Positions 1 through 7,273 of a stretch of DNA of 64,000 bases are shown here, in pieces (positions within the stretch are counted from its first letter, which is position 1; every line of letters begins with the position of its first letter). Location: contig CP048685.1 of NCBI GenBank assembly GCA_015698285.1, positions 806,001 to 870,000 on the forward strand. Reading direction: 5' to 3'. The stretch comes from Candidatus Nitronauta litoralis (lineage in GTDB: Bacteria > Nitrospinota > Nitrospinia > Nitrospinales > Nitrospinaceae). The notes under the pieces are model-generated. The model worked only from the letters and a program-made list of their open reading frames with translations, was not told the origin of the DNA and did no database searches. A program made the translations under genes and the position numbers.

Positions 1-29
1 CTTTTCACAAGGTGTAAATTCTGGAAATC

Positions 30-263
30 ATGCGGGAAGATAGCCACCACATTCAGATCGAAGGTGTTTCCGAATTCCCTCTTCAACGCTCGCTGGATTG
101 CCAGGACTGGGAAGATGTCGACCAGGAAGAACTTGATGCCATGCTTGACGAGCTGACTATCGAGCGAGTTAAGGTTTTTCTCGGTGTTTTGAGAAGCGGA
201 AGTTTTCCACGCCACCAGAATTACTACTACCGAATCTGTCCGCACAACAAGAATTACACTTAG
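30..263 (+). CDS. Small acidic hypothetical protein (uncertain)
   Basis: A 77-codon open frame at the window edge. The first 50 residues are strongly acidic (several D/E-rich stretches around residues 27-46), while the last 25 residues are basic and aromatic, which looks like read-through of non-coding sequence. No Shine-Dalgarno match is clear before the ATG, and I recognise no family. It may be a real small gene, the 3' remnant of something upstream, or chance. The remaining sequence up to the next gene (264-318) shows nothing I can name. Confidence 0.3.
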   Translation: MREDSHHIQIEGVSEFPLQRSLDCQDWEDVDQEELDAMLDELTIERVKVFLGVLRSGSFPRHQNYYYRICPHNKNYT

Positions 264-318
264 TCGTCCCTGTGACATACGCCTCCAGGCACCTATTCCA
301 GATACTTTAAGGCCGGAA

Positions 319-819
319 ATGAGAAACAAGGCTCCGGGTGATTCGTTTCACATTGTTCTGGTCTCTCCAGAAATCCCCCCCAACACAGGCAACATTGGCC
401 GTTTATGCGTTGCCACTGGAACTCCTCTCCACCTGGTAGACCCACTGGGGTTTGATATTTCGGATTCCCAGGTCAAACGCGCTGGTCTCGATTACTGGCA
501 ACATCTCACGCTCCTTCGCCATAAAAACCTGGAACAGTACCTAAGCAAAAAACCACCCGAGGCACCGCTCGTCCTGCTAACCAAAAGGGCGGATCGCTCC
601 CTCTACGACCACAAGTTTGAAGCAGGAACTCATCTCGTATTTGGAAATGAGACATCGGGACTCCCGGACGATTTTCGAAACGGGCCAGACCGGATCTGTT
701 TACGCATTCCTATGGCAGATGACCGAGTGCGGTCGCTCAATCTTTCAACAGCCGCGGGTATTGTCCTGTATGAAGCGCTACGTCAATTGAGTTTGAAAAA
801 AGGGGATCAAGCAGTCTGA
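319..819 (+). CDS. trmL: tRNA (cytidine/uridine-34 2'-O)-methyltransferase TrmL
   Basis: SPOUT-class RNA methyltransferase of 166 residues, the usual length for TrmL, which methylates the ribose of the wobble base of certain leucine tRNAs using S-adenosylmethionine. The three SPOUT knot motifs are visible: an N-terminal SPEIPPNTGNIGR-type motif (about residues 14-26), a central VFGNETSGLP motif (about 108-117) and a C-terminal motif with IPM followed by RSLNLS and an LYEA helix. It is convergent with the next gene and their coding ends overlap by 13 bases, so there is no room for an intergenic terminator. A cytosolic housekeeping enzyme; other SpoU-family 2'-O-methyltransferases are less likely because the protein is short with no N-terminal extension. 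Confidence 0.93.
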   Translation: MRNKAPGDSFHIVLVSPEIPPNTGNIGRLCVATGTPLHLVDPLGFDISDSQVKRAGLDYWQHLTLLRHKNLEQYLSKKPPEAPLVLLTKRADRSLYDHKFEAGTHLVFGNETSGLPDDFRNGPDRICLRIPMADDRVRSLNLSTAAGIVLYEALRQLSLKKGDQAV

Positions 820-1814
820 AGGGTAACACTCAGAAAAAGTTTCCCATCATCCAGTTGGAAGGGGACCATAAAATTATGCCCTGTATTTTCGGGAAGTCCA
901 ATTTCTCCCGCTTCCAGCCATTTTGAATCTGGAAACCCTAGCTGAAATTCGAGTTCTGTTCCTTCCACCAATGGATCTCCTTCCGGACGCAGCAGCAGGT
1001 GGCAAACATTGGCCATCTCTGCTAAATGTGGCTTGACCGCCCCCCCAATTATATTATTGAGCTCACCAACAATTCCACACACCATATCCATATCGACCTC
1101 ACCAAACAGTGTTTCGTAAATGGTGCAGGCTGATTTTTTCGGAAACAAAAGAGTCAGGTGAAATTTGATTCCCGATTTTGAATCCAATAATTCAATCGAT
1201 GAAACCAGATCTCCCTTTACCTCTTCCTTTTCACAAGGATTACCAGGCTGGGCCTGAACCATGTATTGGCCCAAACCCTCTATCGTATTTTTCACAAAAA
1301 TATCGACCAATCTGGCTGGAATGCCATCGGTCTCTTCTTCAGGTCCAGCCGACTCCTCTTTCTTTTGCGAGGAGTCTCTGTAACGCTCGTTTTCGGAGAG
1401 ACACACAAACCCGTTACTGCCGCTATTTAAGCGTTCGAGAGTCTCACTAAAATCTTTTGGATGGAACGGTTTGCTTAAAAGACCATCAGCACCAGCACTC
1501 AAAACATCTGCCAGCAATTGCGCTGAACCATCTGCGGTTATCATCAGGAATTTGACCTTGCTGATAGATTCATCCGGATTAGCCCTTAATTCCGTCAGCA
1601 ATTCCAAACCATCTTTAACCTTCATATGACGACCGGCAGTCACAAGATCGAAGGCCATTAACCCCGCCATCATGGATGCCTGATTACCATCCTCCGTTAT
1701 GGTGATGTTTTCTCCTTTCAGCCCCATTTCAACAAGATAATTCTTAATAAGCCGACCCATCACAGTCGAGTTATCAGCCACCAATACCTTCCAGTTTTGA
1801 ATGCCATTTTCCAT
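807..1814 (-). CDS. Degenerate receiver domain fused to CheX/CheC-like domain
   Basis: 335 residues. Residues about 9-130 form a CheY-like receiver and residues about 160-335 resemble the CheX/CheC/FliY phosphatase fold, including a VGELNNIIGG-type helix near residue 246 that matches the conserved E-x2-N pattern of that family. The receiver retains an acidic residue at Asp14, the switch Thr (MITADG) and the Lys of the SKPF motif, but the phospho-acceptor position is Gly61 (the stretch reads V-T-A-G-R-H-M), so it should not be phosphorylated in the normal way. CheX-type domains dephosphorylate CheY-P in chemotaxis-like systems; here the activity is inferred only. It stands alone between a tRNA methylase and a cytochrome gene. 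Confidence 0.78.
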   Translation of the reverse strand: MENGIQNWKVLVADNSTVMGRLIKNYLVEMGLKGENITITEDGNQASMMAGLMAFDLVTAGRHMKVKDGLELLTELRANPDESISKVKFLMITADGSAQLLADVLSAGADGLLSKPFHPKDFSETLERLNSGSNGFVCLSENERYRDSSQKKEESAGPEEETDGIPARLVDIFVKNTIEGLGQYMVQAQPGNPCEKEEVKGDLVSSIELLDSKSGIKFHLTLLFPKKSACTIYETLFGEVDMDMVCGIVGELNNIIGGAVKPHLAEMANVCHLLLRPEGDPLVEGTELEFQLGFPDSKWLEAGEIGLPENTGHNFMVPFQLDDGKLFLSVTLQTA

Positions 1815-2173
1815 AATTAATTATTTTCTGAACCCAGGTCAGGTTACTAAATGAAGGTGCACCATAACCTTGTATTTTCGGTTTAAGGGCATCCGGTTAT
1901 TAAAACCACCATCACCCAAAATTTTATTTGCATGCATTAAGGAAGGCTCCAAACCCTCCAAACCTCCATTTAAAAGGCCTGCAGGATATTAAAAACTCTT
2001 AATGCCCCTTTAATCGGCACTTAATGCTGTTTTCCTATAGTGCTTATAGAACATCCGGGAATGTTGAATCCCTCGGTTTAAGTAGAAAGGATGCTCCCGG
2101 ATTTGACAACACCTGAAACCAGGTTTTTTTCAACCGGAAATACTTTTCATCACCCCTGAGGTAGGAGGACACA
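1815..2173. promoter_or_regulatory. 359-base divergent intergenic region with TTAATGC motifs
   Basis: Lies between the 5' ends of the receiver-CheX gene (minus) and the cytochrome gene (plus), so it must hold both promoters. The heptamer TTAATGC occurs at 1999-2005 and 2021-2027, exactly 22 bases apart (about two helical turns), and in inverted form (GCATTAA) at 1934-1940. This could be an operator array for a regulator of the cytochrome gene. No promoter hexamers are convincing. A good Shine-Dalgarno sequence (GGAGG) sits just before the cytochrome start at 2174. Confidence 0.4.
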
Positions 2174-2611
2174 ATGAATAAGAAACTGATAATCGCGATG
2201 ACAATGATAGCTGGCATGCTGATAAGCACCCACGCCCAGGCAGGAGGCAAATGCCCTCAGCCTAGGAAAACCAAGGCTGCTCCAGCCAATATTGCAAAAT
2301 TGGCCATTCCAGGCTCAGCAGACGTCGCGGCGGGTAAAAAGTTGTATCAAAAATCCGCCAAGCCCATGGCCTGCAAAATGTGTCACGGCGACAAGGGTGA
2401 TGGAAACGGTAAACTGGGTAAAGCCTTGAAGCCTAACCCTCGTAATTTCACCTGTCAGGACACCATGGCAGATGTTTCCCCAGGGCAGATGTTCTGGATT
2501 ATCAAGAACGGCTCCAAGGGAACCGGCATGACCGCCCATGGGAAATCACTTTCCGATAAGGATATCTGGAACGTGGTCAAGTACATCCGTGCTGACTTTC
2601 TAAAGGAATAG
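2174..2611 (+). CDS. Periplasmic monoheme c-type cytochrome, CPQ-RKT/FTC module
   Basis: 145 residues with a Sec signal peptide (residues 1-23, ending H-A-Q-A) and a single heme site C67-K-M-C-H71. The likely distal ligand is Met119 in the G-S-K-G-T-G-M motif. Two more cysteines are placed symmetrically: Cys27 in CPQPRKT and Cys94 in RNFTC. This whole pattern recurs in three cytochromes at 28-31 kb. The ATG follows a strong GGAGG ribosome site. The cupredoxin-like gene follows 101 bases downstream in the same direction, suggesting a shared role in periplasmic electron transfer. Donor and acceptor cannot be told from sequence. Confidence 0.92.
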   Translation: MNKKLIIAMTMIAGMLISTHAQAGGKCPQPRKTKAAPANIAKLAIPGSADVAAGKKLYQKSAKPMACKMCHGDKGDGNGKLGKALKPNPRNFTCQDTMADVSPGQMFWIIKNGSKGTGMTAHGKSLSDKDIWNVVKYIRADFLKE

Positions 2612-2644
2612 GAAATCACCAGGATACCTGAAACTCGAAATCCG

Positions 2645-2686
2645 GCCGGGAACTCACACTGTTTCCAATTCACGCTCACCCGGCTT
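2645..2686 (+). terminator. Possible attenuator between cytochrome and cupredoxin genes
   Basis: GCCGGG at 2645-2650 can pair with CCCGGC at 2679-2684, followed by a short TTT. The 28-base loop and weak U-tract make it a poor terminator; partial read-through into the next gene would be possible. Confidence 0.25.
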
Positions 2687-2712
2687 TAACCATACTGCAG
2701 GAGGACAGAACC

Positions 2713-3534
2713 ATGAAAACCACGAATAAAGTAGCACCTATCCTGATGACTCTTTTGATGCTCGGTATGGCAGGAACCGCCACCGATGCGTTCGCAAAAA
2801 AACAGAAATATAAAGCCGGCAAGGTAGACGGCGGTGGCAGCATTAGTGGAATGGTTACCCTGAAGGGTGATCCGCCCCCAGCCATCATGGAAGACCTGAA
2901 CAAAGGCAAGAACGTTGAGTTCTGCGCCACTCATCCAGACACCAAAGAAGGCGGGATCCGCCCTCGGCATAAAGTGATGGCCGATGGAGGCAAACTCCAG
3001 GGTGCAGTGGTCTTCATCGAAAACATCAAAGAAGGTAAAGCCTGGGAATACAAAGGCACCAACTTTGACTTTAAGACCTGCGATATTTTCCCGAAGATCA
3101 CAGTAGTGCGCAAAACTGAAAAGAAAGAAATGGCAAAGGATTTCGTGAACGTTTCTATCACCAACCAGGATCCTGACATCTTGCACAACCCACATGGTTA
3201 TGCAGTGAAAGGTGCAAACCGCAAGACCCTGTTCAACAAGCCTCTGCCAAGCAAAGGCGATGTTGCCAACGTAACGAAGAACCTGAAACGTCTTAAAGAC
3301 GATCATTTCTTCCTGCAGTGCGACCAGCATAACTACATGGAAGCGGATGCGCGTGTGGTCTGGAATCCGTACTACATGGTGACCGGTGCAGACGGTACCT
3401 TCAAACTGACCGACGTACCTGCCGGCAAGTACAAAGTGACCGCGTGGCATCCGTATGTTGGTGAAGTGACTTCTGAAGTGACTGTTGCCGGCGGCGCAGA
3501 TGCAGCTCAGAATTTCGAGCTCGCTGTTAAATAA
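2713..3534 (+). CDS. Exported cupredoxin-like protein with carboxypeptidase-regulatory-like domain
   Basis: 273 residues with a signal peptide (about 1-28, ending A-F-A). A plastocyanin-like region at about 145-216 carries a full candidate type-1 copper ligand set: His158 (and His161) in LHNPHG, then Cys203-D-Q-His206-N-Y-Met209, the C-x2-H-x2-M spacing of blue copper proteins. After this, residues about 222-270 read as a carboxypeptidase-regulatory-like beta sandwich (DGTFKLTDVPAGKYKV type). Cys71 and Cys123 may form a disulfide. Codon use is strongly biased to C- or G-ending codons compared with neighbours, hinting at high expression, and a strong terminator follows. It probably accepts or passes electrons with the adjacent cytochrome; that is inference. 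Confidence 0.85.
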   Translation: MKTTNKVAPILMTLLMLGMAGTATDAFAKKQKYKAGKVDGGGSISGMVTLKGDPPPAIMEDLNKGKNVEFCATHPDTKEGGIRPRHKVMADGGKLQGAVVFIENIKEGKAWEYKGTNFDFKTCDIFPKITVVRKTEKKEMAKDFVNVSITNQDPDILHNPHGYAVKGANRKTLFNKPLPSKGDVANVTKNLKRLKDDHFFLQCDQHNYMEADARVVWNPYYMVTGADGTFKLTDVPAGKYKVTAWHPYVGEVTSEVTVAGGADAAQNFELAVK

Positions 3535-3580
3535 TTTTCACGAGTAACTCGCAGCACAATGTTTTCGGCCACGGCAATTC

Positions 3581-3607
3581 GCACCCTCTAAAAGTTTTAG
3601 AGGGTGC
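3581..3607. repeat. 27-base perfect palindrome in the cupredoxin 3' region
   Basis: A 13-base arm beginning GCACCCTCT at 3581-3593, a single central G and its exact complement at 3595-3607. There is no following T-run on either strand, so it is not a classical intrinsic terminator. In RNA it would form a stable hairpin about 50 bases after the stop codon, as an mRNA 3' stabiliser or processing site might. Confidence 0.6.
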
Positions 3608-3651
3608 TCCCGGCCAACCAAATCTTCGGATTGAAATAAAAGCAATACACG

Positions 3652-3683
3652 TCAAACGATTTCCACCTCCCTAGATCGTTTGA
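3652..3683. repeat. 9-base inverted repeat ahead of terminator
   Basis: TCAAACGAT (3652-3660) and ATCGTTTGA (3675-3683) pair across a 14-base loop that contains CCACCTCCC, an anti-Shine-Dalgarno-like stretch. It is the second of three stem-loops in a row after the cupredoxin gene. Confidence 0.5.
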
Positions 3684-3693
3684 TGCATTACCG

Positions 3694-3725
3694 GCCGGGA
3701 CCCTTGTGGGTCCCGGCTTTTTTTT
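3694..3725 (+). terminator. Strong intrinsic terminator of the cupredoxin transcript
   Basis: GCCGGGACCC (3694-3703), loop TTGT, GGGTCCCGGC (3708-3717), then eight T residues. A perfect 10-bp GC-rich stem with a U-tract reading rightward. Confidence 0.9.
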
Positions 3726-3730
3726 CTAAA

Positions 3731-3766
3731 TAGAAAAAGGGGGAGACGCATTGCGCCTCCCCCTTA
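3731..3766 (-). terminator. Intrinsic terminator of the repeat-protein gene
   Basis: Read on the minus strand, an AAGGGGGAG arm and CTCCCCCTT arm (3757-3765 and 3737-3745) enclose an inner CGC/GCG stem and are followed by a U-rich TTTTTCT tract. It lies just after the stop of the minus-strand gene, back to back with the rightward terminator at 3694-3725. Confidence 0.8.
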
Positions 3767-3798
3767 TGAACAATATCGTTCTAACTTTAGAAAATGAG

Positions 3799-5334
3799 TT
3801 AATTAGTCTGAAATAACCCTCCACCCCACCAGTCCACTGCGCCAACCGCGGTTCGTGTTGATCCCCCACTCACAGTGGACCTTATTCCTGAAGCCGTGTT
3901 ATTGAATCCGCCACCCACACTTGTGGAATATCCTGAAGCGATGCCAGATTGCCCCCCACTCACACTGGAATATTGACCGGAAGCCATGTGAGCGGTGCCA
4001 CCACTCACACTGGAGGCTTCCCCTGAAGCGGTATTTTTTTCTCCACTACTGATACTGGAATGCAGGCCTTCAGCGGTATTGTCCAACCCACCGCTGACAC
4101 TGGAAGTCCTGCCTGAGGCAATATTGTTTTTCCCGCCGCTGACACTGGAATAAAAATTGGCCGTGCTGTTTAACTCCCCACCGGATATGCTCGAACCATT
4201 GCCTGCAGAGTCGTTGCGAAGTCCCCCACTAATGCCAGAAAAATTACCGGTGGCCGTGTTGAGCTGACCCGCAGTAACCGAAGCGTATTGACCGGATGCC
4301 GTATTATTTTGTCCGCCGGTGACGCTGGTAAAGATTCCTGACGCAACGTTGTTTTGTCCACCACTGACAGCGCCTGAACTTCCGGAAGCCTCATTACTTA
4401 TGCCCCCGTTGACAGTGGATTGGTTGCCAGAGGCTGTATTGGTGCTCCCTCCGTTAATACTGGACGAAATTCCGGAAGCCAGATTAAAATTTCCGCCACT
4501 GACGCTAGAGCCAACTTCCGATGCCTCGTTGTTGTTTCCGCCCTGGATACTGGCAAAAATTCCCGTTGCCTGGTTCCGGTTACCGCCGGAAACCGAGGCA
4601 TACTGGGCACCTGAGATATTGTCCAGGCCGGCCACCAGTGCGCCGAAGCTGGTATAGTTCAATCCCTTGCCGACAATCAGATTATGCGAACCGGTTTTGT
4701 CACTGGCAGGTAGTCCCCCGCCCAGAAACGGAAAAATGTCTTCGTTGTACCCGATGATGATGTTGCCGTTACCATTGACCGTTCCATCCGTTGTACCGGA
4801 ACCGGATACCACCTGCAGGTTCATGTCGGTGAACAATAAAGTGTCCGCAGAGCGGGTGACGCCACTGAAGCGGGTTTGAAGGTCACCCACATCCGTGGTC
4901 AATCCGAAAATTGTGACGTCCTGCGTTCCCTGGCTGGTTTGTAACGCAGTAATGTCAGTGTCCTGTGTTGCATCATTGCTTTGTATCAAGCCTATATCTG
5001 TTTGTAGTGTCGTTATATCAGTATCCTGTGTCGATTGACTGGCCTGCAGAGCCGTGATGTCATTGCTGTGCGTTGTGTCCTGAGATTGCAAACCGGTCAC
5101 CGCCGCTTGCAAAGTAGCAACTTCTGCCTGCTGTGTTGCCAGGGCATTCAGAATGGCCGTGATATCTGGCTGTAAAGCCAAAAACAGTTGAAACAACTGG
5201 GTGGATAACAACTCGACATTGGCCATCGATGTTTCAAGAGCCGTCAATCTCTCTTCGACCGTTTGTGCCTGCACAGGCATCGAAAAGGAAAGCATTAGCA
5301 ACAAAACAATACTCCCGCCTAGCAATTTATTCAT
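3799..5334 (-). CDS. Secreted coiled-coil and 15-residue-repeat (YadA-head-like) surface protein
   Basis: 511 residues: signal peptide (about 1-23, ending VQA), then a coiled-coil region (about 24-150) with repeated D-I-T-A-L-Q and T-Q-D-T-D-I elements, then a long run of about 17 repeats of 15 residues with consensus S-S-V-S-G-G-x-N-N-x-A-S-G-x-x (about residues 230-495). At DNA level this gives a 45-base periodicity. Such S-x-(V/I)-x-G-G...A-S-G repeats resemble the left-handed beta-roll of trimeric autotransporter heads. The C-terminus (ending WWGGGLFQTN) shows no YadA membrane-anchor barrel, so it may be a released or otherwise anchored fibre, or part of a larger assembly. Terminator at 3731-3766. 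Confidence 0.8.
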   Translation of the reverse strand: MNKLLGGSIVLLLMLSFSMPVQAQTVEERLTALETSMANVELLSTQLFQLFLALQPDITAILNALATQQAEVATLQAAVTGLQSQDTTHSNDITALQASQSTQDTDITTLQTDIGLIQSNDATQDTDITALQTSQGTQDVTIFGLTTDVGDLQTRFSGVTRSADTLLFTDMNLQVVSGSGTTDGTVNGNGNIIIGYNEDIFPFLGGGLPASDKTGSHNLIVGKGLNYTSFGALVAGLDNISGAQYASVSGGNRNQATGIFASIQGGNNNEASEVGSSVSGGNFNLASGISSSINGGSTNTASGNQSTVNGGISNEASGSSGAVSGGQNNVASGIFTSVTGGQNNTASGQYASVTAGQLNTATGNFSGISGGLRNDSAGNGSSISGGELNSTANFYSSVSGGKNNIASGRTSSVSGGLDNTAEGLHSSISSGEKNTASGEASSVSGGTAHMASGQYSSVSGGQSGIASGYSTSVGGGFNNTASGIRSTVSGGSTRTAVGAVDWWGGGLFQTN

Positions 5335-5669
5335 TCTGGACCCCTCCCAAAATTAAAAAAACACAAAAAGAAGTGAACTTCCATCGTATCTATAAACAAT
5401 CTCCCTCAGAAATATTGAAACCAATTATGAAGAGGGTGAGGGTATTGTCAATAAAAGGCTCGGTGAAAAAAGAATCGGGTTAAAAAATTTATTTTTAAAA
5501 CCGCAAATTACAATAGTTTTGGGCAATAGAACCTGTGGAGTGTATTGCTTTGCTGGAAGGCCCAGCTTGGACCCACATTTTATTTTGCCAAGGGGGCCTG
5601 TTCCCCTGTATAAACGGGAGAATCTCTAATCTGAATGAAGTGCAGTGTGCACCCGCAAAGTGGACGTTC
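5335..5669. other. AT-rich divergent intergenic region
   Basis: Holds the promoters of the repeat protein (minus) and the ankyrin protein (plus). It is A/T rich, especially 5478-5520. An open frame extends from 5535 into the ankyrin gene but its first 45 codons (cysteine- and tryptophan-rich, no family resemblance) look non-coding. No clear motif or RNA gene seen. Confidence 0.4.
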
Positions 5670-7259
5670 ATGGCGAAAAAATTTCTTTCTTTAAATTACC
5701 TGTTACTGGTGGTTTTCATAGCTGTCATCGGGATGATTGGATTCCGCCTCGTTGCCGAGCCGGACGATCGCGACTCCTATAAAAAGCAGCAACAAGCAGC
5801 CCGTCACGCGGCTTTTATTGACTATGCCCGCAAGGGTTACACCAATGCTTTGGAAATGTTCCTTGAGACCGGAGTCGCCCAATACGCCCCGGCAATGGAT
5901 GCGGCTCTTTTAGCTGCTGCAGAAGAAAATCGAACAGAAACACTGAAACTTCTTTTGGATCATGGAGCCAATCCTAAGAGCCGTGGACCGGAAGGTTTCA
6001 GCGTTTTAATGCACGCGGCACTCAGGGCCAACCTGGAAACGGTCACCCTGCTATTGGATAAAGGAGCCAAACCTTTACATCAGGATAGTGTCGGGCGCAC
6101 CCCGTTAATGTGCGCTGTGGCGAGTGGCAATTCAGAAATGGTGCAACGCTTTCTTGATTTGAAAGCTGATGTCAACAGAACTGATAAAAATGGCCTCACC
6201 AGTCTGATGTGGGCTGCCATGGCGGGTCGGCTTGAAATCGCTGAACAACTACTGAAAGCAGGAGCCAAAGTCGATACCACTGATAAAAACGGTTACACCG
6301 CCCTGTGGCTGGCGGTATCGCGTGGACATCGTGAGTTGACGTCACTCCTCTTAAAACATGAGGCCAATCCAGCCCTCATCAACCGGGAAGGCTATCCCCT
6401 GTTTATCGATGCCATCCCGACGGGGGATGACCAACTCATCGACCAGCTTATAAAAAACAATGCTCCGGTTAACGCACGGGATCCCCGTGGACAAACTCCA
6501 TTAATTGAAGCCAGCCTTCGTGGAAACGACAATATTGTAAAACTTCTGCTGGATGCGGGGGCAGACATCAACCTGAAAAACCAGGAGGGACAAACGGCTC
6601 TCCTGGCTGCCACCGTTGCGGGGAAACGATCGACCGTCGAATTGCTTCTGACAAAAAAACCGGATTTAAACGCACCGGACAAATTTGGACGGACAGCTTT
6701 GATTGAAAGTGCCCTGGCCCGAGACCATTCGCTGGTCCAACTGCTTCTGGACGCCGGCGCGGATGTCCAGGCCATGGACCATGAAGGGTTGACACCACTC
6801 AAAGCCGGCGCACTGAGAGGAGATTTCGAAATTGTTTCAACCATTTTGAAACACGGTGGACAAATGGTTCCTAAAAAAGACCACGGTATCTCGACCCTCA
6901 ACAGCGCCGCCTTCGGTGGCAATATGAGGATTGTCCGTTTATTTCTAAATCGGGGGGCCGAGGTCAATGCAAAAGATCAACGCGGCCTGACTCCTTTAAT
7001 GGCTGCGGCTTTTGGGAACCGACCGGACATGGTTCGTTTGTTTTTGAAACGGGGGGCAAAAATCAATGCTAAATCAAATAATGGATGGACGGCCCTGATG
7101 AGTGCGGCGTTTGAGGGTAATCAGGAAATCGTGGAAATGCTGATTGATGCGGGAGCCGATGCCACTGCCGAAACCCGGGAAGGCTGGAATGCCATCCGCA
7201 GTGCGGAAATGGGGAAACATTTGGAAATCAAAAAAGCCTTGCAGGGTTTGGTGCGCTAA
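5670..7259 (+). CDS. Membrane-anchored ankyrin-repeat protein
   Basis: From the chosen ATG at 5670 the protein is 529 residues: a basic start and one hydrophobic segment (about residues 7-27) act as an uncleaved signal anchor, followed by about 14 ankyrin repeats with typical G-x-T-P/A-L-x-x-A and L-L-x-x-G-A-x-x-N signatures running to the C-terminus. The open frame continues upstream to 5535, but starting there would bury the signal anchor. Ankyrin repeats bind other proteins; with this topology the repeats would face the periplasm. No enzyme domain is present. Convergent with the diguanylate cyclase gene 15 bases downstream. The partner is unknown. Confidence 0.88.
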   Translation: MAKKFLSLNYLLLVVFIAVIGMIGFRLVAEPDDRDSYKKQQQAARHAAFIDYARKGYTNALEMFLETGVAQYAPAMDAALLAAAEENRTETLKLLLDHGANPKSRGPEGFSVLMHAALRANLETVTLLLDKGAKPLHQDSVGRTPLMCAVASGNSEMVQRFLDLKADVNRTDKNGLTSLMWAAMAGRLEIAEQLLKAGAKVDTTDKNGYTALWLAVSRGHRELTSLLLKHEANPALINREGYPLFIDAIPTGDDQLIDQLIKNNAPVNARDPRGQTPLIEASLRGNDNIVKLLLDAGADINLKNQEGQTALLAATVAGKRSTVELLLTKKPDLNAPDKFGRTALIESALARDHSLVQLLLDAGADVQAMDHEGLTPLKAGALRGDFEIVSTILKHGGQMVPKKDHGISTLNSAAFGGNMRIVRLFLNRGAEVNAKDQRGLTPLMAAAFGNRPDMVRLFLKRGAKINAKSNNGWTALMSAAFEGNQEIVEMLIDAGADATAETREGWNAIRSAEMGKHLEIKKALQGLVR

Positions 7260-7273
7260 GGCAATTCCAGTTA

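Noticed and set aside
2686-3450. 254-codon frame antisense to the cupredoxin gene
   Set aside because: The plus-strand protein has a signal peptide, copper ligands and a terminator; the antisense frame has Phe/Val/His-rich composition typical of a shadow of a biased gene.
3850-4650. CRISPR-like 45-base periodicity
   Set aside because: The periodicity encodes a 15-residue protein repeat in a long open frame.
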